Below are positions 1 through 7,448 of a stretch of 34,007 bases of DNA, one piece after another. How positions within the stretch are numbered: the stretch's first letter is position 1; each line of letters starts with the position of its first letter. The DNA lies in contig CAMPIQ010000022.1 in the NCBI GenBank assembly GCA_946886475.1, positions 1-34,007 on the forward strand, written 5' to 3'. A program made the translations under genes and the position numbers. Below the pieces are notes generated by a model. The model saw only the letters and a list, made by a program, of their open reading frames with translations, was not told the origin of the DNA and ran no database searches. Origin of the DNA: an uncultured Chitinophagales bacterium (GTDB lineage Bacteria; Bacteroidota; Bacteroidia; Chitinophagales; Chitinophagaceae).

Positions 1-132
1 GAAGTATATAAGAGCCATTTTTATTTCTTCATGCACTCTTTTAATCTATTTCCCGGCAGAAAAACGAAAACAAAAAACGAAAAGCGCCACAAAGTTTACT
101 GACTGTCGGCAGTACACGGTGGACAACAAATT

Positions 133-741
133 ATGGCATTACCTAACAGAGGAGGATTCAGACCAGGCGGAGGCTTCAACAGAGGAAGATTTGCTCCCCG
201 TAGAGAAGCGGAACACCGCATAAACCATCACATCAGGGTACCCCACGTAAGGTTGGTTGGCGAAAATGTAACTGTTGGAGTTTACTCCACACAGGAAGCA
301 ATGAAAATTGCTCAGGAACAGGAACTGGATCTTGTTGAGATCTCTCCGCAGGCCGATCCGCCTGTTTGTAAGATCATTGACTATAACAAGTTCCTGTACG
401 ATAAGAAGAAGAAAGAAAAGGAAATGAAGGCAAAGGCGAAGACCACTGAAATGAAGGAGATCCGCTTTACGCCAAATACCGATGATCATGATTTTGATTT
501 CAAATCAAAACACGCGGAAAATTTTCTAAAGGAAGGAAATAAGGTAAAAGCCTATGTTCAATTTAAAGGACGTGCCATCCAGTTTAAGGACAGGGGAGAG
601 CTGCTGCTTCTTAAGTTTGCTGACAGGCTGAAAGATTTTGGTCAGCTTGAAAGTATGCCAAAGCTCGAAGGAAAAAGAATGCTGGCCATCTTTACGCCAA
701 AAACGGGTAAAAAACCTAAAGAACCAAAGCCACAGGCTTAA
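133..741 (+). CDS. infC: Translation initiation factor IF-3
   Basis: IF-3 binds the 30S subunit, keeps it apart from 50S and proofreads start-codon and initiator tRNA selection. The 202-residue protein has both IF-3 domains: the N-terminal domain begins near residue 28 (HRINHHIRVPHVRL) and includes the hallmark DLVEISPQADPPVCKIIDYNKF around residues 66-87; the C-terminal domain has KEIRFTPNTDDHDF and the FKGR segment. It is about 20 residues longer than E. coli IF-3 because of an Arg/Gly-rich N-terminal extension (RGGFRPGGGFNRGRF), which I recall as usual in Bacteroidota homologues. The start is ATG at 133. The codon just before it is ATT, the rare IF-3 start codon of enterobacteria, but nothing shows that it is used. 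An intrinsic terminator follows at once, so rpmI and rplT, the usual downstream neighbours, are absent. Identity is secure. Confidence 0.98.
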   Translation: MALPNRGGFRPGGGFNRGRFAPRREAEHRINHHIRVPHVRLVGENVTVGVYSTQEAMKIAQEQELDLVEISPQADPPVCKIIDYNKFLYDKKKKEKEMKAKAKTTEMKEIRFTPNTDDHDFDFKSKHAENFLKEGNKVKAYVQFKGRAIQFKDRGELLLLKFADRLKDFGQLESMPKLEGKRMLAIFTPKTGKKPKEPKPQA

Positions 742-746
742 TCATA

Positions 747-775
747 AAAACCGCAGTAGTACTGCGGTTTTTTTT
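747..775 (+). terminator. Intrinsic terminator after infC
   Basis: A perfect 7-bp stem CCGCAGT/ACTGCGG with a 3-nt loop is preceded by A5 and followed by T8. It lies 5 nt after the infC stop. Because of the A-tract on the left it could also stop minus-strand transcripts coming from the TPR gene, whose stop is at 942. Confidence 0.9.
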
Positions 776-941
776 GTTCTTCGAATAAATTAATTGTTGG
801 GTTCAGAAATAAAAACGGGCGATTGCTATCAAATTGAATTTCTTATTTTTTGAAACAAATGATCTGTTTTTCAAATCAGGTCTTTAATGGATTCCTTTCC
901 GGAACTGACCATTGCCTTTCCAATATATTTGATCAACAGGT

Positions 942-3026
942 TTATTTCGTTAAAATTGATTCTACTCCGGCTGCCTGCATTTTTACAGTTGCACCAGCGT
1001 TAATACCGATGTCATATCCCATTTTTGATTCACCGGTGGGGCCAAAACCACCTACTTCAACGCCAATCTCACCTTTCAAGCCTGCATCAGAATAATTACC
1101 CTCCCCATCAAAAGTTACATAAGCCTGGTGCTTTGCACCAACACTTACGAATGGTGTGTTAGTATCCACGCCCACACCCACTGCCAGTGTTGTATTCCCC
1201 GATTTAAATTCATGCTCAACGCCCACAATCAAACCTTCACCTCCTTCTACTTCTATTTTTTTACAATCAAGGCTTACTTTACCAACCACAAATGCCAGTA
1301 CAAGCTTGAAACGGCAGACTGCAGGCAGCATAGTTGTCAATGACATCTCATACTCCTGTTCTTTCAATTGTTGCACATCGCAGTAAATGGAAACACCATG
1401 GCCATTCTGACCATTTTGCGGGGTACCTGCAATTATTGTAGCTGCTGAATAAGCATCTAGATAAACCAGGTAAAGCTGTACCAGGTGATGCGCATTCAGT
1501 GCTGTTTGAACATCATCGGGCACCAGTGTTTTATAAAACATGGCCTCATTAATGAGGCCGGGGAAAGAAGTAATTCTTTCTTCAAATCCGACAGGCTGGT
1601 TTTGTGCATTTTCCGAGAGATATTTATCAGCCAGCGCAATTTGTTGTTGGCAATATTTAATTTCCCTTTCTATTCTTATTTTCTCATACTTCTGATTGAT
1701 GTATTCCTGCTGGCTGGGATTGGCCAGGGATTCATTCAATTTGTTATAGGTTTCAATACTATCCTGCCGGTTATTTTCGATAAGAAGTTTTGTATTACTC
1801 TCCAGGTAAACCTTTGTACGTATTTGTCCGTTTCTGCTTATTATGGATCCTCTTGTGGGATAAGTAATATTTTCAGCAGAATGCTCCTCATTAAGCCAGC
1901 TAAGGATCTTTTTTTCTTTTTCGGATTCGAAATGAGGCAGGAACACGTTTTCCACCAGATCAAGATAAATGCCGTTTTGTTTCAATTGTGGTGCAGTAAG
2001 TTGCAATACAAGTTGCTGGTCCAGTTCTGCCCATTTTTTTATCTCATTTTGTATGTTTTCGCGGAAATCAAGGTGAGCCTGATATAGTTGATTAGACTCC
2101 TCCACTGAAGCAGGCAATTTAGGCACCCTGAATTTGTCGAGTCCGAGTTTTACAAAATAATTCTCGGGCTCAGGCCACCTTGATCGTGCTATTTTAAAAA
2201 TTTCTTCATCACTTTTCGATTTTTTCAATTCTTCAACAACCGGTTTACGGTAACATACAATTGTTTCGCGCGCAAAATGATAATTGGATTTTATTGTATT
2301 TCCGGCAAATCTGTAAATCAGTCCTTTGGTGTGATTGGCTTCGGGGTGTGTATCATTATATTTTAAACAACTATCTAAAAACTGGCTGGCCTTAGTCATA
2401 TCTCCAAGCCCGAAATAGGCTTGTCCCATATTATTCCATACGATGCTGCTGGAAGGATGCGATTGAATTAAATGACTCAATATGGGTATGGATTTTTCTT
2501 CCTGGCCGGATTGTATCAATAATGCGGCAAGATTGTTCCAGTACATCGGATCGTCAGGATCGGTAATAGCTGCTTTTAATGCAAAAAGTAAAGCCCCGTC
2601 AGGCGATTTATTTATAAAATTCAGGATGGCGGCATCCTGAAGTTTTTTTGCATCAGTACCACAACTTTCAAGCGCTGCAGAAAACCTGTCTTTTGTATTT
2701 GGTGGTAAATTTTGCAAATAGGAACCGTATATTTTTTGGCATAACCCAACCAGCTGTTGTTTTGTAAATTTATCTTTTGGTATGGCATTCAGCCTGGCAA
2801 GATCTTTTTTGGGCGCCCTTGTAGCTAATCCGGCATTATCCTCTTCTTCATCTGCCTGTTCCATTGCAGTCTTCATAAGTTCTGCCAATTCCGGATTCTT
2901 TTTTATTTGTTCCTGCAGCTCCTTATTTTCCCTGATCATCTTATTCAGCTCTGCCTGAGAATTTTGCTTTTGTGCGGAGACCGACACATTCAAAAAAACA
3001 ATAAAAAGAAATATAAAGATTCTCAT
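942..3026 (-). CDS. Exported TPR-repeat protein of unknown function
   Basis: The 694-residue product begins with a clear signal peptide (hydrophobic residues 3-17, likely cleavage after VSAQ) and so should reach the periplasm or outer surface. A charged, Glu/Lys-rich helical segment follows (residues 20-65). Three tandem TPR units sit around residues 158-260, for example MYWNNLAALLIQSGQ and VWNNMGQAYFGLGD. Residues 390-480 are highly charged and probably helical or coiled-coil. The last 130 residues change character to a Gly/Val-rich, beta-type segment (repeated GVEV, VGVG, GEIGVEVGGFG), like strands of a small barrel or sandwich. I do not recognise a named family for the whole protein. It lies 9 nt downstream of the 205-residue exported protein gene and is probably co-transcribed with it. 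TPRs suggest protein-protein contacts; no catalytic motif was seen. Confidence 0.8.
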   Translation of the reverse strand: MRIFIFLFIVFLNVSVSAQKQNSQAELNKMIRENKELQEQIKKNPELAELMKTAMEQADEEEDNAGLATRAPKKDLARLNAIPKDKFTKQQLVGLCQKIYGSYLQNLPPNTKDRFSAALESCGTDAKKLQDAAILNFINKSPDGALLFALKAAITDPDDPMYWNNLAALLIQSGQEEKSIPILSHLIQSHPSSSIVWNNMGQAYFGLGDMTKASQFLDSCLKYNDTHPEANHTKGLIYRFAGNTIKSNYHFARETIVCYRKPVVEELKKSKSDEEIFKIARSRWPEPENYFVKLGLDKFRVPKLPASVEESNQLYQAHLDFRENIQNEIKKWAELDQQLVLQLTAPQLKQNGIYLDLVENVFLPHFESEKEKKILSWLNEEHSAENITYPTRGSIISRNGQIRTKVYLESNTKLLIENNRQDSIETYNKLNESLANPSQQEYINQKYEKIRIEREIKYCQQQIALADKYLSENAQNQPVGFEERITSFPGLINEAMFYKTLVPDDVQTALNAHHLVQLYLVYLDAYSAATIIAGTPQNGQNGHGVSIYCDVQQLKEQEYEMSLTTMLPAVCRFKLVLAFVVGKVSLDCKKIEVEGGEGLIVGVEHEFKSGNTTLAVGVGVDTNTPFVSVGAKHQAYVTFDGEGNYSDAGLKGEIGVEVGGFGPTGESKMGYDIGINAGATVKMQAAGVESILTK

Positions 3027-3035
3027 GATGTGCCT

Positions 3036-3653
3036 TTAATTATTATTGATCTCATCGAGCCATTTTTGAGCTTCTTCCCTGGCAGCCATTACTACGTTCT
3101 TTCCGGCACGGTAACACATTTTCCATTCAGCAGGTTTTTTTTCATAATCCGGATCTACAAACAGCCATCCATTGAGCTCTGCATCAAAATCAACCGTGGC
3201 CGAAATTGCAAGAAAATCTTCAAGTCTTTTTTTTACCATTTCATCTGGATCTGAAGGATATTTTTTTTCATTTTCAGCCTTATTCAGCTTGCTGTCTATT
3301 TTGTTTTCCAGCATCTTACCAAGTTTGGGTACCCCGATTTTTGTTTTAGCATCAGGGTTTAATTTTTTATCTCTCCATTTTTTATAATCTTTTTTGAATT
3401 CTTCTGTGGCTGTGTACTCTTTTGCCAGTTTCATTAATTGCCTGATCCCTTCAACTTGTTCTTCAGAAGAAAGTGATCTGGCATTTCTTACTAAATCTGA
3501 ATGGTTTCCTGCCATTACACCACCGGCACCAATAGAAAGGAGAAGACATTCTTTTGCCTGGTCTTCTGAAATTTTTAAAGAATCGTAAATGCTTGTTATA
3601 AAACTAGCAGATGAAGCCACTACTCCCATTAACACAATTAGTATTGATTTCAT
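3036..3653 (-). CDS. Small exported charged protein, unknown
   Basis: The 205-residue product has a short N-terminal hydrophobic stretch (residues 3-20, ILIVLMGVVASSASF) that fits a signal peptide. The rest is strongly charged, rich in Lys and Glu, and predicted largely helical. There is no lipobox and only two cysteines are seen outside the leader. I recognise no domain. It sits directly upstream of the TPR gene with a 9-nt gap, so the two are likely made together and may act together. A promoter-like element lies just upstream at 3671-3701. Start ATG at 3653 fits the signal peptide. Function unknown. Confidence 0.7.
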   Translation of the reverse strand: MKSILIVLMGVVASSASFITSIYDSLKISEDQAKECLLLSIGAGGVMAGNHSDLVRNARSLSSEEQVEGIRQLMKLAKEYTATEEFKKDYKKWRDKKLNPDAKTKIGVPKLGKMLENKIDSKLNKAENEKKYPSDPDEMVKKRLEDFLAISATVDFDAELNGWLFVDPDYEKKPAEWKMCYRAGKNVVMAAREEAQKWLDEINNN

Positions 3654-3670
3654 GATCAGGTTTTTTGGTT

Positions 3671-3701
3671 TAAATATTTATAGGTGAACCCGGTTTACAA
3701 T
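3671..3701 (-). promoter_or_regulatory. Candidate Bacteroidota-type promoter for the 205-aa/TPR gene pair
   Basis: Read on the minus strand, ATTG (3701-3698) and AATATTTA (3678-3671) are 19 nt apart. This resembles the Bacteroidota -33 TTTG / -7 TAnnTTTG pattern with one mismatch in the -33 and two in the -7. The ATG follows about 18 nt later. This is a weak match found by eye. Confidence 0.3.
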
Positions 3702-3749
3702 TGAATTTTAAAAACATTTAAAAAATAAGACTATCAAAGGCGCTTCCTT

Positions 3750-5291
3750 TCATTGTTCAACCACCTGCAACTCCAGCCTTTCAATTACCTGAGTGCATTC
3801 TGCATTAACTGACCGTAAATAACTAATTACATGTTTTATTCCTTCCGAAGTCTCAGATTTCGTATACTTCATATTTGGATCCGTGCTGAAAAAAGCCACA
3901 CTGTGCTGATAATATTCATTGATTGTTTCTGTACTGCCCGGCAGGTAAGTTTGTCTGAACATGGCACTGCCCTGAACCAGAAAATTCAGGTTCACTTCAA
4001 CATATGGGTTCCCCATATCAAATGAGAACCGTAAAGAAGCGTCCTTTAACTCTCCCGAAACATTTCTGGTAATTACCTGAATGACGGGTTCATTGCTGGC
4101 AACCTGAATTCTTTTGATCTCTGTTTTCTGGTTGGTATGAGAACCGCCATCCATTTGATCTGGTATCAATCCTGAACCTTCACCATCATTCGAAATAGAT
4201 TCATCTTCAATTTTTGAATGAAACATGCTGGTATAGTCCACCTTGAAACTTATATTCCATTTGCTTATTGAGCTGGTAACCCCCGAATGATTTTCCTTAT
4301 TACATATATCCGTCTGGTCAAAACTATATTTTACATATCCCTTGTATATCCTTGTAATATTGATATAGGCATTTCCAATAAAAATGCTTTCACATCCCTT
4401 CACATCTTTACCCGGACTATGTACGTTTATTACAGCTTCTTTTGCACCTGGTTTTAAAGTAAAGGTGGCCTTTGCCATTCCGCTGGCATCCGTTGTAACT
4501 TTTGAGGGGCTCACTGTTCCACCCATTGTACCATATATTTTGAATCCTGCAAAACTGCTTTCTGAAAAAAGAATATCCCTGCCTGACAGTGGCACTCCAT
4601 CGCAATCTTTGAGTTCAATTGTAAATGAGGTGCTTTCCCCGGCTTTTAATGTTTTTTTTAATGGCGTTATTTTAATTGGTTCGCCCCAACTGGCTGATGC
4701 AAGTGAAAGTGATTTGTTTTCTTTTCTTTCATTCAATTCGAATTGTTCAATTTTATCTCCAAGGGTGGATAATTGTGCTGCAACCTGCTGGGCTATTTGA
4801 ATGGTATTTTGTGAAGAGGAAGAAATTGTAAATGGATGATCAATCGATATTATTGTTTTGCGGGAACATGATGCCTGGATATAAATTTTCAACTGGTATT
4901 GGTATCCAGACCCGGTAATTGAACCTGTATAAATATAATTTCCATACCGGGAAAGATCACCTGATGAAGGTAGATTGGTATAGGTAATTCCAACTTTTAT
5001 TATTTGTTCTTCCCCAGAACCTTTACTAAGACCTGCATCATTTGGCTGAGTGAATTTTATACAATTCTTATTGCTGTTAAAAATCGCTGACTGTAAATGT
5101 TTATTGATCCAGAATAATTGAAGCCATTCAAGCCAGCCCGAACTATCCGAACCATTTAATGGTGGCTGAGGCACCTGTACATCAAGGTCATAAAGTGCAA
5201 CAGAAGGGGTGGACCTGCAGTTGCCGCATTGCTGGGCAGAGAGGTTGAAGCATATCATTAAAAATGGAATCCATACAATTCTTTGAACCAT
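3750..5291 (-). CDS. Exported protein with a bacterial Ig-like (Big-1 type) domain
   Basis: I place the start at the internal ATG at 5291, because MVQRIVWIPFLMICFNLSAQQ is a good signal peptide; an ATG 30 nt upstream (5321) would add ten residues (MWVKCCHIRY) before it. Numbering here is from the longer form of 523 residues. Just after the leader comes a Cys-rich QCGNCR. Residues 212-320 read like a Big-1/invasin-type Ig domain: a proline-led first strand, KAGESTSFTIELKDCDGVPLSG, then VTTDASGMAKATFTLKPG. The C-terminal 200 residues are beta-rich with no known match. The protein is probably periplasmic or surface-exposed; adhesion or a structural role is possible but unproven. It lies between the OmpA-domain gene (66-nt gap) and the 205-residue gene, all on one strand. 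Confidence 0.75.
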   Translation of the reverse strand: MVQRIVWIPFLMICFNLSAQQCGNCRSTPSVALYDLDVQVPQPPLNGSDSSGWLEWLQLFWINKHLQSAIFNSNKNCIKFTQPNDAGLSKGSGEEQIIKVGITYTNLPSSGDLSRYGNYIYTGSITGSGYQYQLKIYIQASCSRKTIISIDHPFTISSSSQNTIQIAQQVAAQLSTLGDKIEQFELNERKENKSLSLASASWGEPIKITPLKKTLKAGESTSFTIELKDCDGVPLSGRDILFSESSFAGFKIYGTMGGTVSPSKVTTDASGMAKATFTLKPGAKEAVINVHSPGKDVKGCESIFIGNAYINITRIYKGYVKYSFDQTDICNKENHSGVTSSISKWNISFKVDYTSMFHSKIEDESISNDGEGSGLIPDQMDGGSHTNQKTEIKRIQVASNEPVIQVITRNVSGELKDASLRFSFDMGNPYVEVNLNFLVQGSAMFRQTYLPGSTETINEYYQHSVAFFSTDPNMKYTKSETSEGIKHVISYLRSVNAECTQVIERLELQVVEQ

Positions 5292-5357
5292 ATACCTGAT
5301 GTGACAGCATTTTACCCACATAAAAGATGAGTGAAAGAAATGTAATCGGTTTCTGAT

Positions 5358-6638
5358 TTATAATTTTACAAATTCCACCCGCCTGTTCTGGGCCTTACCT
5401 TCTGAAGTTTTGTTATCAATAACAGGTTTTGTTTCTCCCAGGCCATCAGTTTCCATTCTGGTAGCATCAATGCCAAATTCTGTGCTCAACACTATTCTTA
5501 CTGATGCGGCACGACGTTTGGACAGATCGAGGTTTTTAGCATCGTCACCATCACTATCCGTATGACCTATGATCTTTACTTTCACATCCGGGTTTTCTTT
5601 TAGTGTGGAAGCTATTTCCTTCAGAACACCATAAGAACTTGGCTGGATCTTATCTGAATTCACATCAAATAAAATTCCCGTTGTACTCCATTTTCCTTCT
5701 GTGATCAGCTTACTCCTTGTATCCGGCAGTGCTTCCGCCAGTTTTAGGTTTGACAGGTAATACTGGTAATTTGATTTTTCACTTCCATAAGATCCAAGTT
5801 CAAATAAGAACTGGTCGGGAGATGCATCTGGTGAAAGTCCTTTGGGAAGGTCGTACACCTTTACGCTGTTTACCCAGGCCCGGATTCGCTGCTTTTGAAC
5901 CCATACCGATACATGCACGGGTGTTGTTGATCCATTAAATTTTGTAAACTCATTGATTAAATTGTCTTTGCCATCCAAAAAGATCTTGCCGGAATTTTCA
6001 TGTGATCTGAAATCTACCCGGTCTGGCGTTTCATCGCTGGCTGTACCTCCGTTAGGCGTTAAAATAAGATGTCCCAAAGGGTAGTGGGTGCTGCCCCCTT
6101 CAGCATCCAGCATTAGTTCAATAGAAGGCACAACCCTGCTGGGTGCCATGGTAACCAGGAGATCAAATTCAATGGTATAGTTCTCCGGCATTTTCTTTTT
6201 GAAAGGCGGCTCATACTTTGTGCCTGCCATCAGGTTTAACCATTTTCCAGGTACTTTATCCAGTGTTACAATTTCTCCGGTTCCATTGGTATTCCATTTC
6301 AATGGAAACTCACCAACAACGTCCTGGGCAAAGTCCTCTGTATATAATATATTGGCACCCGGTACGAAATCATATTTTGAAAATGCTTTTATCCCTGTTC
6401 CTTTTGATTCGATCTTGGTTTTAGATTCACCGTTATCTGTCTTTTCTTTTATTTCTCCTTCTTCTGTCCTGGTTTTTGACTTACCATCTGTAGCATCATC
6501 AATTACTTTATCCACTTTATCGCCTGCCTTTCTTTCCAGTTTATTTTTTGCCCGGTCACCCAGTCTTTTTATAACCTGGGACTGAACATTAAAAACCAGA
6601 AATAACAGGATGCCAGTCAGCGCTAAGGTCTTTTTCAT
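5358..6638 (-). CDS. OmpA-family cell-wall-anchoring protein
   Basis: The 426-residue product has a signal peptide (residues 1-20, FLVFNVQSQ). A basic/acidic low-complexity stretch follows (about 28-80, KSKTRTEEGEIKEK). The middle region (about 95-305) is beta-rich and looks like a concanavalin/LamG-type sandwich (NILYTEDFAQD, YTIEFDLLV, RIRAWVNSVKVYDLP). The C-terminus (318-426) is a canonical OmpA-like peptidoglycan-binding domain: ILFDVNSDKI, IGHTDSDG with Asp361, and NLDLSKRRAASV with the conserved Arg. It should tie the outer envelope to peptidoglycan. It lies 132 nt downstream of the response regulator and 66 nt upstream of the Ig-like gene on the same strand, so it may head the exported-protein cluster. 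Domain assignment is firm; the specific role is not known. Confidence 0.85.
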   Translation of the reverse strand: MKKTLALTGILLFLVFNVQSQVIKRLGDRAKNKLERKAGDKVDKVIDDATDGKSKTRTEEGEIKEKTDNGESKTKIESKGTGIKAFSKYDFVPGANILYTEDFAQDVVGEFPLKWNTNGTGEIVTLDKVPGKWLNLMAGTKYEPPFKKKMPENYTIEFDLLVTMAPSRVVPSIELMLDAEGGSTHYPLGHLILTPNGGTASDETPDRVDFRSHENSGKIFLDGKDNLINEFTKFNGSTTPVHVSVWVQKQRIRAWVNSVKVYDLPKGLSPDASPDQFLFELGSYGSEKSNYQYYLSNLKLAEALPDTRSKLITEGKWSTTGILFDVNSDKIQPSSYGVLKEIASTLKENPDVKVKIIGHTDSDGDDAKNLDLSKRRAASVRIVLSTEFGIDATRMETDGLGETKPVIDNKTSEGKAQNRRVEFVKL

Positions 6639-6770
6639 ACAGGAAGATGTTTATGTAGTTTAAAAATCAGGACAGAAACAAATGTGGGATAAAAGAAAAG
6701 ACAAGACAATCATATAAACATATGAGAGCGTAGCCCTGAGCATTGAGATCAGGCCAATACCTTACCTGCC

Positions 6771-7406
6771 TCATACCAGTCTTTCCTTCAGCGCCTTGGC
6801 AACCGCTTCAGATTTGGAGTTGATGTGTAGTTTCTTATAAATATTATTTATGTGTGAACGAACCGTACCAATACTGATATCGCAATGGTCTGCGATCATT
6901 TTATAACTGTCGCCGTTCACCAGGCATTTTAATATGGTGAGTTCTCTTTGCGACAGTGTATATTCATTTGATTCAGGGGCTTTCTGGTTGAAATAAGAGA
7001 TCACTTTTTTAACTATGGAAGCACTCATGGAAGCGCCGCCTTCCTGAACTTCAATAATGGCTTCCAGTATTTTTGACGGGGCGGTTTTTTTTAAGAGATA
7101 GCCGGTAGCGCCGGCAAGTATTGCATCGAAGATCTTCTGATCATCTTCGTACACAGTCAGGATCAATACATGTACATGAGGAAATCTTGACTTCACTTCA
7201 CCGGTTGCTTTTATTCCGTTTAGCCCGGGCATATCAATATCCATCAGTATCACATCGGGTTGATTGGTTTCAATAGACGCAAGGATATTTACAGCAGTAG
7301 CATGAGACGCCACTACTTCAAATTCAGGTGTATCATCAATGAACTGATGAAGACTTTCGCGGAAAACATCATTATCCTCGCATAAGGCAACCTTGATCTT
7401 TCTCAT
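6771..7406 (-). CDS. NarL/LuxR-type response regulator
   Basis: This is a cytoplasmic transcription factor of the two-component pair. The 211-residue protein has an N-terminal receiver domain (residues 3-120) with the acidic pair Glu10-Asp11, phospho-acceptor Asp56 in VILMDIDMPGLNG, a conserved Thr in LILTVYED and Lys in YLLKKTAP. A LuxR-type HTH (about 148-205) follows, with YTLSQRELTILKCLVNGDSYK and the recognition helix ISIGTVRSHINNIYKKL. All key residues are present. It lies 42 nt downstream of the histidine kinase gene on the same strand, so it is almost certainly its partner. Targets are not visible; the exported-protein genes downstream are natural candidates. Confidence 0.95.
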   Translation of the reverse strand: MRKIKVALCEDNDVFRESLHQFIDDTPEFEVVASHATAVNILASIETNQPDVILMDIDMPGLNGIKATGEVKSRFPHVHVLILTVYEDDQKIFDAILAGATGYLLKKTAPSKILEAIIEVQEGGASMSASIVKKVISYFNQKAPESNEYTLSQRELTILKCLVNGDSYKMIADHCDISIGTVRSHINNIYKKLHINSKSEAVAKALKERLV

Positions 7407-7448
7407 AAAGGGAAGGTACTGGTTTAATAATGCGGCACAATCATATAT

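Noticed and set aside
1..132. Tail of thrS or an infC leader element
   Set aside because: None of the plus-strand frames resembles a ThrRS C-terminus, and no clear promoter or conserved leader structure could be made out.
1485..2087. A 200-codon plus-strand open frame
   Set aside because: It is antisense to the TPR gene, has no start context or recognisable motif, and the minus-strand frame has a signal peptide and TPR repeats.
6721..6760. Hairpin (CCTGA/TCAGG) downstream of the response regulator as a terminator
   Set aside because: The stem is only 5 bp with a 9-nt loop and no adjacent T-tract.
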